Positions 24,411 through 36,762 of a DNA stretch of 64,000 nucleotides are shown here, one piece after another; the stretch's first letter is position 1; each line of letters starts with the position of its first letter. Source of the stretch: Phorcus lineatus (taxonomy: Eukaryota > Mollusca > Gastropoda > Trochida > Trochidae). The notes below the pieces were generated by a model. The model was given only the letters and a program-made list of their open reading frames with translations, was not told the origin of the DNA and did not search any database. The stretch covers positions 48,752,971 to 48,816,970 of the forward strand of contig OV121082.1 in NCBI GenBank assembly GCA_921293015.1, written 5' to 3'. The position numbers and the translations under genes were made by a program.

Positions 24411-27400
24411 AAGAAAAGCAAATAGAGAAGATTTTCAAGGTCAAGTTTTGAGCTTGCAGCTAGCCCAACCTTTCATGATACAGTGTATATATCATGGAAA
24501 AGCCTAACAATAAAACGTGATGAAAACCTTTATAAAATAAGCTTATGTTTAACATACACGACAGCGATTTGTAAATTTGTTTAAAAAAAGACGAGGGGGT
24601 TCGCACCGCCAGGAACCATACCTCCCCTCCCCCACAATTCCTTGTAGGAACTGTATAGTAGTCAGTCCCATCACGAACTGTTGGTAGATGTCACAAATAT
24701 GTCTTTATTATGAATAATAGTAAAATCCTTGAAATGGTTCTCAAGATATGTCTCAAGACATATGTTGATACAAGAGACAAACGCGCTTCGACAGTTACTG
24801 TATGTTATTTAATGTTAATAACTCTTGTTTGTAGAGGGCAAAACATATGACGCATGACCTAGGTGACGTTGTGTATTGAGGGAAAAGCCGACAATTCCTT
24901 GTCATATCTCCCTTGCCTAGTCGTAGACTCACGCACTGCCCAAGATCTTTCACATGGAATAAGACTAGTCAGCTCTAAATGTAATCAGCAGGCCTATCGA
25001 GCAGCACTTACAGGTGTACTTAAAGAATATCATTAACCTCTGACAGTGGCTGGACGGACGAGTTCTTTTTTATTCAAATATTTTTTGCCTCAGTTGTCCA
25101 ATAATCATGGCTAAATACCCATTAGAAGACCAATGAACAATGAAAATTGTTTTAGCTGTTAAAGGGGTAGGCTATTTTTCTGTACACCCCTTCCAGGTCC
25201 TCTAGATGGACAAATAATTTTCGAATCCTGGCCTCCATCCTAAAAAGTTTCTATTCTGAGAAAATTATCTTGCTATGAATATTTGTTGCTGAACGCGTTT
25301 TAAGAATCCTGCAGCGACTATATTTTGAGAAGGGTTAAGGCCATAAATCCAAATTTCATTCTCAAACTCACAACCTTATTCTAAAGTTTTGTAACATTTG
25401 GAAGGTTGAAGACTTTATTTTCAAATGGTAAACCATTTTCCATAGAGACAGTCATCAAATACTTTTTTTTATTGTTATTTGTCAATTTCATTGTGTTAAA
25501 CGCCTCCACTCTAGGGGGAAGTGAGATTTTCAGTTCTTGATGTCGATCCTACAAGGCCTTAAAATAAACGTTTCTTGAGAATAGTCAAAAGAGGATGCGA
25601 GTCCTCGGGGAAGGAGATAAGGAATCAAGACCAAATCTACAAATCTCCCTGTTACAAAGATAATATTCGGAAATAAGGGCTTCCTATGCCAACCGGTTTT
25701 TGAGGAGCAGTTGGTTAAAGCTTAACACCTGCAACGCCAATATGGATGGTGGGGGGAGTCAGTAACAAATCAACAAACTTTGGTCCGATAGGAACAATCT
25801 ACCTCCTCACAAAATGTAAGATTTGAGGGCTGCATCAGTTCTGAAAATGTGAAACTTTAAGACGTACGAGATGTCATGCCATACAATACACAGGCTTTAT
25901 GAGCTGAAAAAAGGTTATAAATTATGCTCGATAATATCAAGACGATTACCAATTTGAATTGTGGAATTTGATAGGGTGTTAATATTTTTCAGATAGTATT
26001 CGTCAACGTCATCCCTATACCTCCTTATTCAACTAAGTTGCTAATCACTGTTAAGATTTACACAAAGAACATTGTTCCGTTTCAATAAGTCATTTATATC
26101 ATGTACATTGTTTCTTGGCAACGTATATGCAAATTTTTAGACATAATTTTATCGTGTAAAATATATATTCTTCACTTAAGCAAGGCTAGATGCCTTAATT
26201 GTAAGGTTAGAAAATGCTAAAACTTGTGTAAAGGTCAATCTTTTCCGGAATGTGAGAGTAGATATTTAGCCCATTAAAATGACCCCTCATTTCGGAGGTG
26301 TAAAGACTGTGCGTCGATTTCCCTCTGGGGGAAATCATAATCTCACTTAAAGGTCGGCACCCTGATCAAATGGTATATAAATACGCCCCTGACATTTTCT
26401 AGAGGTCGACATGTACAGACATAGCTATTGGTAACATTATCTTTGTTCTTACATGATCCGCCATTCTTAAGAGCGGAAGTGTGTGATTGTAAGACAGTTG
26501 AGAACATGGCTGTTTATCCGAGAAGTGATATTTGCCAGAGTTGATAGCTCCTGCTTCTGTCTTTTCATCTGTCCTGCAGCCCGCCAGACATGCGCACTGG
26601 AAGGCTGCCAAGATAGCGCAAAACCTCGTTCGCATCTCACGAGATACCTCGATAATTGGACCAGCTGAGAGTGAAAGGATAAGGTACAGGTGGCAAGAAG
26701 TTGCAGACCATCATGTCGTAGATGGAGGATAATCGTCTTCAAGACCATAAACTGGAAGAGATAATTGACAGAACCGTGATCATTAGAGCTGGGAGCGATA
26801 TGTAATCATAAATCACAACAACTGATTGCCCAATAACTTCTCTCATACTCCTCACCTGTTGGCTGTATCGCGCAAACCTTTACCAGTTCCACTTAGATCA
26901 TGGTGTTGACGAAGGGAACACACAGAGGGCTGGTATTATTGGCTGAAGAAACGTCTGATGTATTGTATGATATGTCATACTCAAGAAAAACGCAGGGAAA
27001 CTGAAAATGCCTGACACGGTTAACAAATGCAGCGTGTCTCTTCTGCAGAAGTCTGCGGTATCATTTCAACGTCTTTGAATAGTCGTTGGCTAGATTAAGA
27101 AAATATTGATATTTTTTATAAGATACATATACTATATAGGTCAAAAAACGACTCTTTTAATTTTTTCCGTTGGGTGTGGATGAAAGACTAGTCGAGGTCG
27201 ATTGTCCTCTCTATTGAATTTAATGGGTGGTTGTCATCAAGGTGTATGCTCTTTGATTAAAGAATCCAGGACCTTGGATCTAGTTGAAATTGATTTGGGT
27301 TTAGTTTATTTATCGTTTTTAAAGCGAAAAAAGCGTCAGGATAATAAGGACTTGTAAATACAGAAAAATACAACAATCTTGTCATTCAATGTATTGACAT

Positions 27401-27839
27401 ACAAATGAATTGGACTCTGTACAGAAATAGATTTGTTACAGAACGGATCTCGAAAACTGTCCATTGTATCTTAATGAAACTTTACATGTGTATATCCCAC
27501 CCACTGAAGTATTGCCTTTTGTTATATCGGACTCTCAAAATAGTTTTATATTTTCATATTTTCAATTAAAATGATGAGAAGATGGATTATATACAGTTTT
27601 AGATTTGTGCTTGAATTCTGCCTGCAAGTGTCTCCCGGTGGGATATGTCATCTCCTTATGACTTTTGTTTGTCTTTAGTATTCGGGCCGAGTCAACTGAA
27701 CACAGAACGGGATGTCACTGCCGCAACGACATAGCTCAGTTCATAGCAGAGTCTGTGGCTGTACTATTGGCATTAAGGACCCAAATAATGAATAATATAA
27801 TCTAGTCTGAGATACCATCATCAAGGTTCTCTAAACTAG
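24411..27839. other. Intergenic; one dispersed repeat copy
   Basis: No supported gene. The stretch around 25560-25830 resembles 2620-2860 (GCTTCCTATGCCAACCGG, then TTTTTGAGGAG). Overlapping ORFs at 26.4-26.75 kb on both strands have no convincing domain. Confidence 0.45.
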
Positions 27840-28050
27840 GTAAATTCGACCGACGGAGTCCAAAACATTCTCAATAGGGTTTAGATCAGGAAACCGGCCA
27901 GTCACACTTGTTTCTGTCATTATGGTTGATAAAGCGCTATCAATGAACATCGGTCTTGAGGCAAGAGTATGATTATGAAAATGAGGGACAATAATTTGTT
28001 TGCCAAATCCTTTTGATACCTGCCATTTGCCACCTGTCAGTTTGCCCATT
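27840..28050 (-). pseudogene. Tc1/mariner transposase C-terminal fragment
   Basis: The minus-strand frame contains PDLNPIENVLDSVGR, which is the signature around the last catalytic acidic residue of Tc1/mariner DDE transposases (family pattern: PDLNPIE followed by a W/L and LGR-like segment). The preceding residues (LASRPMFIDSALSTIMTETS) fit degenerately to the usual segment before it. The rest of the transposase is missing, so this is an old, dead fragment. Confidence 0.6.
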
Positions 28051-28149
28051 ATCGTCAGAGCTTGAAATCTTGTATATAATCACATAGAATTTCTTTCTGT
28101 CTGACCCAAGACTTGAATTGTTGATAGACATGTACCTCAATACATTCAA

Positions 28150-28306
28150 GTTGTTGTGTAAAATTCATATGTCTAATGGATAAAAATAACAAGTTTTTCC
28201 GGATACTATAAAGAATAAAATATACGTATATATATATAAATATTCAATATAGCTAGTCAACTTACCACACCCAAACAAATCGTTGTTGTGTAAAATTCAT
28301 ATGTCT
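28150..28306. repeat. 25-bp direct repeat, 132 bp apart
   Basis: GTTGTTGTGTAAAATTCATA followed by TGTCT occurs at 28150-28174 and 28282-28306, with weaker similarity continuing after each. Probably a local duplication, now diverged. Confidence 0.7.
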
Positions 28307-28330
28307 TACGGGGAAAATAGAATACAACTA

Positions 28331-29973
28331 GAATTTATTTTAGATACATTAAAGAATTACATATACCCTTTTTAACATTTGCTTTTACAGGATCTGGTTT
28401 TGCTGTGTTGGATAAGTGTTTCGTCTAGACGCTGATTACTCACGGTATCACGTGAACACGTCTCCGTGAACGAAATCTACAATCAGGCTACTACAGGACA
28501 TTGTTCCAGTTTTGTTTGGTAATTTCAACTCATTACTATTCTATCTCTAACGAGGAGAATCACATATCATAATGTAGTTTGGAAATATAGAGCCTGTCTT
28601 TCTTCTAAAATAAATCTTCTTTCAAAATAAAACTATGTTTTGAATACATTTTGAAACAAAAACTTCTTAGACATACGACATATTTCACACAAAAATATGT
28701 CCGTCTTGCAAAAGCAGTGGCAAAATTAAAACCTGTTCTTAAGTGCTAAATTTTATTGAATGTAATCGATTTCTTGCTCAAATTTATCATTAAAATATCC
28801 CATCTGTAAAATGAAAAAATATACGAGCGAAGATTGTCCATCTTTTGAAATTATGCATAGAATTAACTTATAGTTGAGGGTCCGGAGAAAAGCGGGTGAA
28901 CTCAACTCAATGGGATAGAATAACTTTGTGGTAGATTTGATGGTAATCTCTTAGTATGATATTTGAGTGGGATACAACTGTATCCTGAAATATGTTACAT
29001 CTGCTTTAAACAATGTATCTTAGTATTCTTTGAATGTATATGTAGCATCAAATTATCATTAAATACATATGACATATTATCAGAAAGAATAATATTCAAG
29101 GAGGAGCAGCTAGACTGCCTTAGTTCTAATGTCAACATTTTATTGCATATTTCAAACGGGGCATAAAGCAATAAAAAAAAATTATTTACAAAATGCTTGC
29201 CCTACATCATCTAAATTTCTAAATTCCAATCTCACTATCCCATGGCCAATAATTAAAAGTCATGGTTCACTTCATCCATTTGTGCTTGTTAATAAATATG
29301 CATTGTTTCAGGCCAAGTAATACTTTCCTCATCTAGACGGGTTAACGAGGGGATCATGGGTTAGCTTCGCCCATCGTAACTAATTGTTCTGATGTGTGAA
29401 ATTACTGCTTTAGTGTTTTCTGTCGAGTTCCCACGATAACCGAGACAAACTTTATCTGGACGGGTTACGCCCCTGTATCAGGATTACAGTTATTCTTAAG
29501 ATAGAAATTTAAGAAAAAGGTGTCAAGTTTTCAATAAAGGAAAATCATAGAAAGTGTGATGCCGTATTTTCTTAAATGAGTGACTGGTGAAGTTGATTAC
29601 GTTGATGGAATTGCAACACCTTCTATTAGTATAAGGTTCGAGACGATTGACCATCATTTCTAGATTAAGAATGAAGGATAAATTTTAAAACGGTATTTGT
29701 ATATGATTCGATAGCTAAAGCTTTGTATAATGACAGGGCCTATACGACACTATAAGGGAAGTGTAAATCTTACATTTATTTCTGTACAGCATGTTTTTTT
29801 CTTTAACAGCAATGATTTCAATACCCTAGAGAATATCTGGTAGGGTTAGGGTAGAATTTATCTCAGTATCTGTAATACAATGTAAATACATACATCCACT
29901 CAACCGTATAAAGCAATAGCCTTGCCTGGTTCTGTTAACACCTGTTATTGGAAAACTGACGTAGAAACTGACT
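28331..29973. other. Intergenic, no gene seen
   Basis: AT-rich; no supported ORF or repeat. Confidence 0.5.
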
Positions 29974-30095
29974 TACAGACAGATAGACAGACATATGGTT
30001 TATTCGAGTCTCACCTCACAAAAATACATATTAATATACAATATAAAATGACATAAAAGTGAGCCACCCTTTACGGGTTATGAGAGACTGTGGTA
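29974..30095 (-). mobile_element. LINE 3' end with TCTG-type tail
   Basis: Read on the minus strand, the sequence ends GACTCGAATAAACCATATG followed by TCTGTCTATCTGTCTG. This is the same architecture as the 3' end of the LINE at 19.5 kb (GAGTCAATAAAAG, then TCTG repeats). No reverse transcriptase is recognisable beyond it, so this is a short, heavily 5'-truncated copy of a related element. The right boundary is approximate. Confidence 0.6.
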
Positions 30096-30751
30096 AAATA
30101 GATTTTTAAAAGAATATACAAGGCACTTTAATACTATTCATATAGGTTATATACATATAGATACAAATTGATGTTACATGTTAGAGTCGGTGACGTTAAT
30201 TATCCTCCTTACTCGATAGTCACGAAGTTTCATAGTTGCGTGTTGATCGTCAGATGATAAAAGACCATTCTAACATGACACGAAAACTAGAATGAAAATA
30301 CTGCTTTCGCAAGCTCGGTTTGAAATTATATTTAGGGGTGAAAAATGCACGACATACAACCCCAAAATAAAAAACAGAATGGATTTATCTCCTAATTCTT
30401 ATGCACTGTATTATAACTGATTATAGCTGATTATAACATCTGCGCAACGGGTCGCAACTTTTGGGCATATATTTGTTATTAATATGTATGGAGACAAAGT
30501 TTGGTCTGTAGAACGAATTCTTCCTCTATTTCACCTTACAATTTGAGAACGTTTGCGAACTTTCTTATTGTTATACAATTACGCTTATGAAACTTAGTCG
30601 AACTCTTTCTTTGGTTGATTGTCTGTTGTATGTCATTGAACTGGAATGGAGCAAACGTAAATAAGTAAAATAAAACTCTAATATCGAATTGTGGCAGAAA
30701 AACAGCGTCATGATTATGTTTTTTAGTTCAAATCACAGTTATGTTGAAAAT
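30096..30751. other. Intergenic, no gene seen
   Basis: No supported feature. Confidence 0.5.
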
Positions 30752-30847
30752 GGCCCATCTTTCTACGCAAAGCTTAACTATTGCCAGTCTCGAAACTTGG
30801 ACAGTTCGAGACTGGCAATAGTTAAGCTTTGGGTAGGAAGATGAAAA
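30752..30847. repeat. Strong hairpin, 26-bp perfect inverted repeat
   Basis: AAAGCTTAACTATTGCCAGT plus CTCGAA (30769-30794) is perfectly inverted at 30805-30830, with a 10-bp loop. The pairing continues outward with two mismatches to about 30752 and 30847, giving arms of roughly 43 bp. It could be a tiny foldback element, a recent inverted duplication or a small-RNA precursor; the sequence alone does not decide. Confidence 0.9.
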
Positions 30848-31670
30848 TGGCCAGGTTAGTTTATTAGTTTTACACTTATATGTCTGTATATTAATTTGCC
30901 CTCGTAAATATTGACATCTTCTTGTTGCAATGAAATATTCACAAAATGACAATTGAAACAATTAGACAGAATATTAACAAAGTACGATAAGATATCACCA
31001 AATGCTGTATATAACAGTAAGTACATGTAGTTTGTTAATGTAAACAAAAAACACGAACCAATAGGAACATGTACTTTGTTAAAGCAAAAAACACGAACTA
31101 CATCACAATAGATGGAAACAATTACACTTAATGTCACCCACAGCTGTGGATGATGCACATGCTTGTAGATGCACGTGCAGTAAATGGATAGATAATGTTA
31201 CTCGTAGTGTCGTGTTGTAATATAGGAGAGGTAATACAGCTGTGCTTTTTATTTCTTTTTTTATGGTGGTCTAGTTAAGCTCCTCGGATTATTTAGAATC
31301 CTTGACATTTGTATTCTTTTGAAATGTTTCAAATAAACTTCACAAATAAAAAAAGAAGAGAGATATTTAGTGTGTTATCTGTTGATAGTATTAACTTGAT
31401 TTTGCAGAACATTGAAAACGTCGTTGTGAATATCGGCTGTGAGCACACTTTTTACGCTGAGAACATTTTGTTTGTATTTTTGTATGTAGCTCCACTTTCT
31501 AATATATTAATAAAAAATATATGAAATAAATCTTACAGTTCTTTATTTGAAAATAGATATTCAAATCTTGGGGTTGGTTTGTGCAATATAAAACTTTTGA
31601 ACTACATGAGAATTGTGGATTTAGGAAGTGATAAAGGTACCTTAAAGTAGTGCAAGTACTTTTACACATA

Positions 31671-31722
<52 letters not shown>

Positions 31723-32304
31723 CGTATTCATCATTTTACTTCAGTTGAATATATCAACAGAATGGCCATAGATCATAAAGACATTACGAAGCTTGCAAAA
31801 CGAAATAAAGTTACTAATTTGCTATTGTTCAGTTCTTGAAAATATATATTTTCTTTGTATGTCTAACCTGGATAACATTAATAATAACATTTTCCTCGAG
31901 AATTACGTTGTTTCTTAATTTAATTCTTTGTGTTCTGTTTCATTTTTCTGTTTAGAATTTAGACGAATAAGATATTTTGCATCCTAATGTGCACGATGGA
32001 TCAAATTAATAAACACTAAATTTGGCCCACACCGGCTTGTTTAAAATTGTACGATATCACCGAACGATGTGATTTAAGTTACTCTACTTTAAACGTGGGG
32101 AAATGGTAGGGGGTCACTAAAAGAATATATCCCTTAATACCCCGATCATTTGAAAATTTTGAAATATTTTAAGCTAAGGGAATATTTCTATATATTTTTT
32201 TTTTAAACGAAATTATCAGAGAGAGAAACGTGTACGTCATTACTAACAATGTGGAGAGATAGTATGGGCGCTTCACTCAGATTTCTCTCTTTCAGGTCAG
32301 TTTG
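30848..32304. other. Intergenic; (TA)n tract inside
   Basis: AT-rich spacer without a supported gene. An uninterrupted TA dinucleotide run of about 45 bp lies at 31675-31719. Confidence 0.6.
31675..31719. repeat. (TA)n microsatellite
   Basis: About 22 uninterrupted TA dinucleotides. Confidence 0.95.
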
Positions 32305-32460
32305 TGGATATAGTGAGGTGCGCATTTTTGCCGTTTATTACCGCTTTCAAGAATATTTCGCCTATATCACGGATGTTAATATTATTGCAAAAAGAAAGCC
32401 GCAACACCATTGAGGCTAAGACTTGTGGTGAAACCTGCGAGCATATGGAATTGTGCATCA
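32305..32460 (-). mobile_element. SINE fragment (conserved core)
   Basis: Matches the SINE at 51485-51795 in the same orientation. Shared blocks include CTTTCAAGAATATTTCGCCT (compare TTTCAAAAGTATTTCACTTA), ATATCAC/ATATCGC, AGAAAGCC.GCAAC, and GTGAAACCTGCGAGCAT. The tRNA-like head is missing in this copy. Orientation is inferred from the 51-kb copy. Confidence 0.7.
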
Positions 32461-32767
32461 AAATTGTCATAAACACACATAAATACATAGGCTACATACA
32501 TAAACAACTTGGAGTTCTGTTTTTAATGTTGTTTTATTCCAATAGTTTAAGTATAAACAAAAAGAAAGTGTATGGGGTATCAAATAACTTACATATAATT
32601 TTTTAGATATAGCGCAACATGTGTAAGACTGTTGTTGCTGAAACCTATAATCATGCCTCATATGCTCATATGATAAATTAACGAAACTTTGTAAAGCTAA
32701 ACTTAATAAAAAAAAATCTTCATGTAAATAACTTGAAACTTCAGCAAAACCGTGGAGGTTATTTTCT

Positions 32768-32823
32768 TAGAGGTGTGCGGTGAGGTGATTTGAGGTTTAA
32801 CACTGCTTTCAAGAGTATTTCAC
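32768..32823 (-). mobile_element. SINE core fragment abutting a MITE
   Basis: GTGAGGTGATTTGAGG, then CACTGCTTTCAAGAGTATTT and CAC, is another copy of the same SINE core. The similarity stops exactly where the TTAA and terminal repeat of MITE family A begin (32824). No continuation of the SINE core was recognised beyond the MITE's right end. Confidence 0.6.
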
Positions 32824-33397
32824 TTAAAGAGGCACTCCGTGAGCTGTTGGAGTCATATATGCCAAACTTAATCAATGGTGTCATTTGATCGCGAAGTATT
32901 GACTGTTACCAAAAAGACACATTTTAAATCTTAATGGGTTTTTTACAGTGACAATATGAAGGTAGAACGTCGCAATTATGATCGAAAACCGAACAATGCC
33001 GCGCGTCAATTAGTCAAACGTAATTTTGGAATCTTATCTAATTAGTCAAACGTAATTTTGGCATGTTATCTAATTAGTCAAACGTAATTTTGGAATCTTA
33101 TTTAATTAGTCAAACGTAATTTTGGAATCTTATCTAAAATTGCCAGGAGGGCAGTTAGGAGTTGATAGCGTTTGTTAGCTTATATAACTAGTATCAATTT
33201 ATATTGGACATGATATCTACACCTCTGTGCATTTATAAGGCTGTTTTTAGATTTTCATGGAAAACCAGTATTTGTCATATATATGTCTTTTGGACATGAA
33301 AAAATAAGATGTTTTGATTCTATATCACCACATATGACATTTAGGTTCGTATCAAAGGTAAATAATATGTTACCAAAATCACGGAGTGGCTCTTTAA
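32824..33397. mobile_element. MITE family A, complete copy
   Basis: Starts TTAAAGAGGCACTCCGTGA and ends TCACGGAGTGGCTCTTTAA, a 19-bp terminal inverted repeat with one mismatch. TTAA at both ends is either the target duplication (piggyBac-like) or TA plus AA (mariner-like). The element is 574 bp with no coding capacity, so non-autonomous. It carries a tandem array inside (33008-33135). Relatives lie at 1382 and 9632. Confidence 0.85.
33008..33135. repeat. 32-bp tandem array inside the MITE
   Basis: Four copies of a 32-bp unit beginning AATTAGTCAAACGTAATTTT, nearly identical to each other. The family member at 1382-1610 has a single such segment, so the amplification happened in this copy or its lineage. 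Confidence 0.95.
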
Positions 33398-33552
33398 ATT
33401 AGGGCTGAAGTTATTCAGATTATCTGGTCCTGTATTACTTGACAATTGGCTGATAATCTTGCATTCCCATCCATCTGGGAAATTACCTGTTTAATCAAGG
33501 TTAAGGAGGACCAGTTACTTCCTGGAAACAATGTAGTAGGGTTTCACGAAAA

Positions 33553-33632
33553 TGCTTGATAATGATGTTAGTAGTTACAGAAAGTGAAAGGTCGAAATCC
33601 TGCAATAAAGTTGAAAATCCAAAGAACTTGTT
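33553..33632 (+). mobile_element. Penelope-like element 3' end (remnant)
   Basis: GCTTGATAATGATGTTAGTA followed by GTTACA, then GGTCGAAATCC and TGCAATAAAGTTG. This parallels the 38.4-kb copy: CTTGATAACG, hairpin, GAAACGTC, then TGCAATAAAGAAGTTG and AAATCCAT. The hairpin is degraded here. No coding region could be recognised upstream. Assignment to Penelope-like elements is by resemblance to their 3' ends and is inferred. Confidence 0.5.
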
Positions 33633-34914
33633 CTTTCTTCTATTGAAAGAGCTGCAACTTGCTTTTAGAAAATGGGTTTTCTTCAATCTCAATTCATGGT
33701 GAGGCAGGATTTCATATTCTGGTTGAAAGCCAGGTGATGTCATCACTTTGTTCAGAAGTGCAATTATCAATATTCTAGGAATAGACTCTTAGATAAAGAA
33801 ATGCTCTCTTGGTATTTTTCCGAAAAGAAATCTTAATATTTTGGGATACTATTTAAAATTTATTCAATTCATAGATATTTCATGATGCATGGGTCACCAA
33901 TCATTAAATAATAAGAAAATAAATTAAACTACAGTAGACTTAAATCATCTTATTTATTCTTCATAAAATGTATACTACATATGTACAGATGTACAGTTTA
34001 ATATACTCATTTATAATTTAAGTAAAGTATACAATCGATTATACCAAACTTTGGTTGAATATTCTGAGCAAATAGACCTCCTACTCTGAGTATTGATACC
34101 AATTCCAAGACAGTTGGAGACAGTTTATAATAAAACCACTGAAAAAGATCTTATGCAGACAAATTCTCTAATGCACAAAACTGCCAAAACAATTGTTTCA
34201 AGGAACTTTGATATGTTAAAATCAAGAGAAAATAAACTTATACATGAAGAAGAACAACAGAATTTTATTTTACTTATTTAATGACCCTGCATTTCTGTAT
34301 AGCAGAAAAGTGATATTGAAACATGCATATATAAACATCAATGAAGAAAATATTATTCTAACTGAATATATGTCATATAATATGCTTAATTGAGAAGAAT
34401 ATTAAATTAATGCTATTATGGAGGTAATTTCATCAAGTAACACAAAAACTTTTTAAAACTGACATTTACCAACAGAATTTGAGTTGGCTATGTAGCTCTA
34501 CAATCTTTGCTTTGCATCATCTAAGACTAATTCCTAAATATGTTATAATTGGGTTGTAATAATAAATGAATTGTCACCCATAATAGAATTATTATCTATT
34601 GGTCAAGGTTTTATTTTTCACAAGATTAAACAATTCTAAAACTAAAGAAGAAGTTATAAAGTAGCTTCAATCAGTTATCTTTTTTTTTAACTCTTTGCAC
34701 CCTTCTCTCCAAAATTTGACTACAAGTTTATTTATTCATATTTTAAAAAATGCCTTTCAAGAAGAATAAATAGCATTAAACCAGTTAAAACCTATTTGAA
34801 TTAGGGAGAAAATCATGTTTAACCTGTCAAAGACAAACTAACTGCTTATGCATTAAGCCCATCTGTTTGTACACTCCTGATAAGCTAAAAATAAAAAATA
34901 GAGTCATTGGCCCT
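33633..34914. other. Intergenic, no gene seen
   Basis: AT-rich; no supported ORF. Confidence 0.5.
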
Positions 34915-35551
34915 GTAGCTCATCAAGAGATCTATAATTAATTATATAAATGGTCACAGGGTCAGAATATGAACTGCCATAGGGTAACCAAATCCATTAA
35001 TATTATCTTCATCAGCTTAGGACTCTTTACACAAGATTTCAGCTTTCATGGCCTTTTGCTTCTGGAGAAGAAGATGAAATTAAGTTTTAGGTTGTAGTCC
35101 TGTGGCCCTTATTAGGGGTCACAGTGTCACTAAATCCATAAATTAGAATCTCTATCAACTTAAGAGTCTATGCACAAAGTTTCAGCTTTCTAGATCTCTT
35201 GCTTCTGGAGAAGATGAAAAAAGGTTCTTAGGGCGTGGTCCCTGTGGCTCTTATACCGGGTCACAGGATCATCAAATCTATAAATTAGAATCCCCATCAG
35301 CTAAGGACTTTGTGCAAAACTTTTCAGCTTTCTAGACATTTTTTGAAGATGAAAATAGGTTTTAACACTTTGCCCCTTATTTTGGGCTACATGATCACCA
35401 AATCTATAAATTAATCCTCATTAGTCAAGGAGCCTGTACACAAGATTTCCGATTTTCTGAGTCAATAGTTCTGGAGAGGAAGATGAAATAGTTAAAAGTT
35501 TACAGACAGATAGTTGGACCACATGACATGCCATAAGGCCTGATGAGCTAA
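34915..35551. mobile_element. Repeat-array element C (copy 1)
   Basis: Bounded by GTAGCTCATCAAG at the left and CCTGATGAGCTAA at the right, a short terminal inverted repeat. The interior is three to four diverged tandem units of about 125-145 bp, with hallmarks TGGCCCTTATTAGGGGTCAC, AAATCTATAAATTAGAATC and AGCTTTCTAGA...CTTGCTTCTGGAGAAGATGAA. A second copy with the same ends and array lies at 47811-48546. This layout (short ends, internal minisatellite, no ORF) recalls the non-autonomous pearl-type/Helitron-like elements of bivalves; that link is an inference. Confidence 0.75.
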
Positions 35552-36762
35552 TTACATATTGAAATATGCATTCTTTACCTGCAGATATAACAGAACTAAT
35601 ATTTTACTGTGTAACCATTCTTACGATGGATAATCTTGTGTGTGCCAGGAATAACAAATTCTGATTGGTTGAAACTGAAGTCAGTGGAGCAATCATCATT
35701 GTCCTTTCAAACTGTGCATTCAGTTTGGTTGCTGTAGATTAGAGTTCCTGTACCTTTTGGGATGCCAAAATATTTCCTACCAGAATGAAGAACCAAAAAA
35801 TATACCCCTAATGAGAGGGATTACACTGGAAGAATTTACTAGAGAAACCTCTGTGGGACACATTAAATAAGAGAAACAAAGTGGTCTTTTTTTAATGACA
35901 CGACAAAAAGGTGATATGAATAAAGAGTAAAAATTACAAAATTAAGTACAAGAATGTAGAGGCAAGAAACACAGGAATCAGCAAGACCATATAATTGGTT
36001 TCATGTTACATTGAAAACAAGAATTTGTTCATATCAGTAATAGTGAGGCAAGATACAAGCAGATTTGTAAATACAAATCAACAACAAAACATTTCCAGCC
36101 TGTCAAATCTTGAATTTTCACTCTGACACAATGTCAAAGGCTATTAAATAGATGTTACTGTATTAGGTTCAAAATTACATTACATTTGAACAAGCATTAT
36201 TAGAAAATTGTAGAGGAAAACAATTTGCATAAACGTTTACATTTTGAGTAATTATTTACAGTTTGTAGATTTTAAATGACAAAGGAAAAAATGTCATGAT
36301 TCACAGAAATCCAATTGTCTTATAAATATATAAGCCCTGCAAGATATGATAAGATAAGGTTAATGTAAATGTATTTATTTATATTTGTTAATGTAAAATA
36401 TGTTGGCGAGGTAGAAAACAATTTGTTCTTCTCCTTAAGTTTTTATGAATATCATTCAAAACATTAAACGACATTTTAAGCTTTTCACAAATTTTATCAA
36501 ATACTTATGTAAGATGGCAAGTGTATTTGTTATTATACTATAACTATCAGATATCATAACTTCAGCATGAAAAAATGAAGTATGAAAAATATAACAAAAT
36601 AACCTGTAATCAAAATATCTAACAAAATACACAAACAATATTTGCTCTTTAAAAATGATTGACAATTTGAAACAAAAGAAGTTCAGTTTCTAAAAAAACA
36701 AGTAATCCAAAATTGTATAAGTTTCAAAAAAACTTTTTTTTTAAAAACAAAATTTTTAGAAT
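35552..36762. other. Intergenic, no gene seen
   Basis: AT-rich; no supported feature. Confidence 0.5.

Noticed and set aside
26399-26748. Cluster of overlapping ORFs on both strands, possibly a transposase
   Set aside because: No catalytic motif could be found in any frame; only the fragment at 27840-28050 has a transposase signature.
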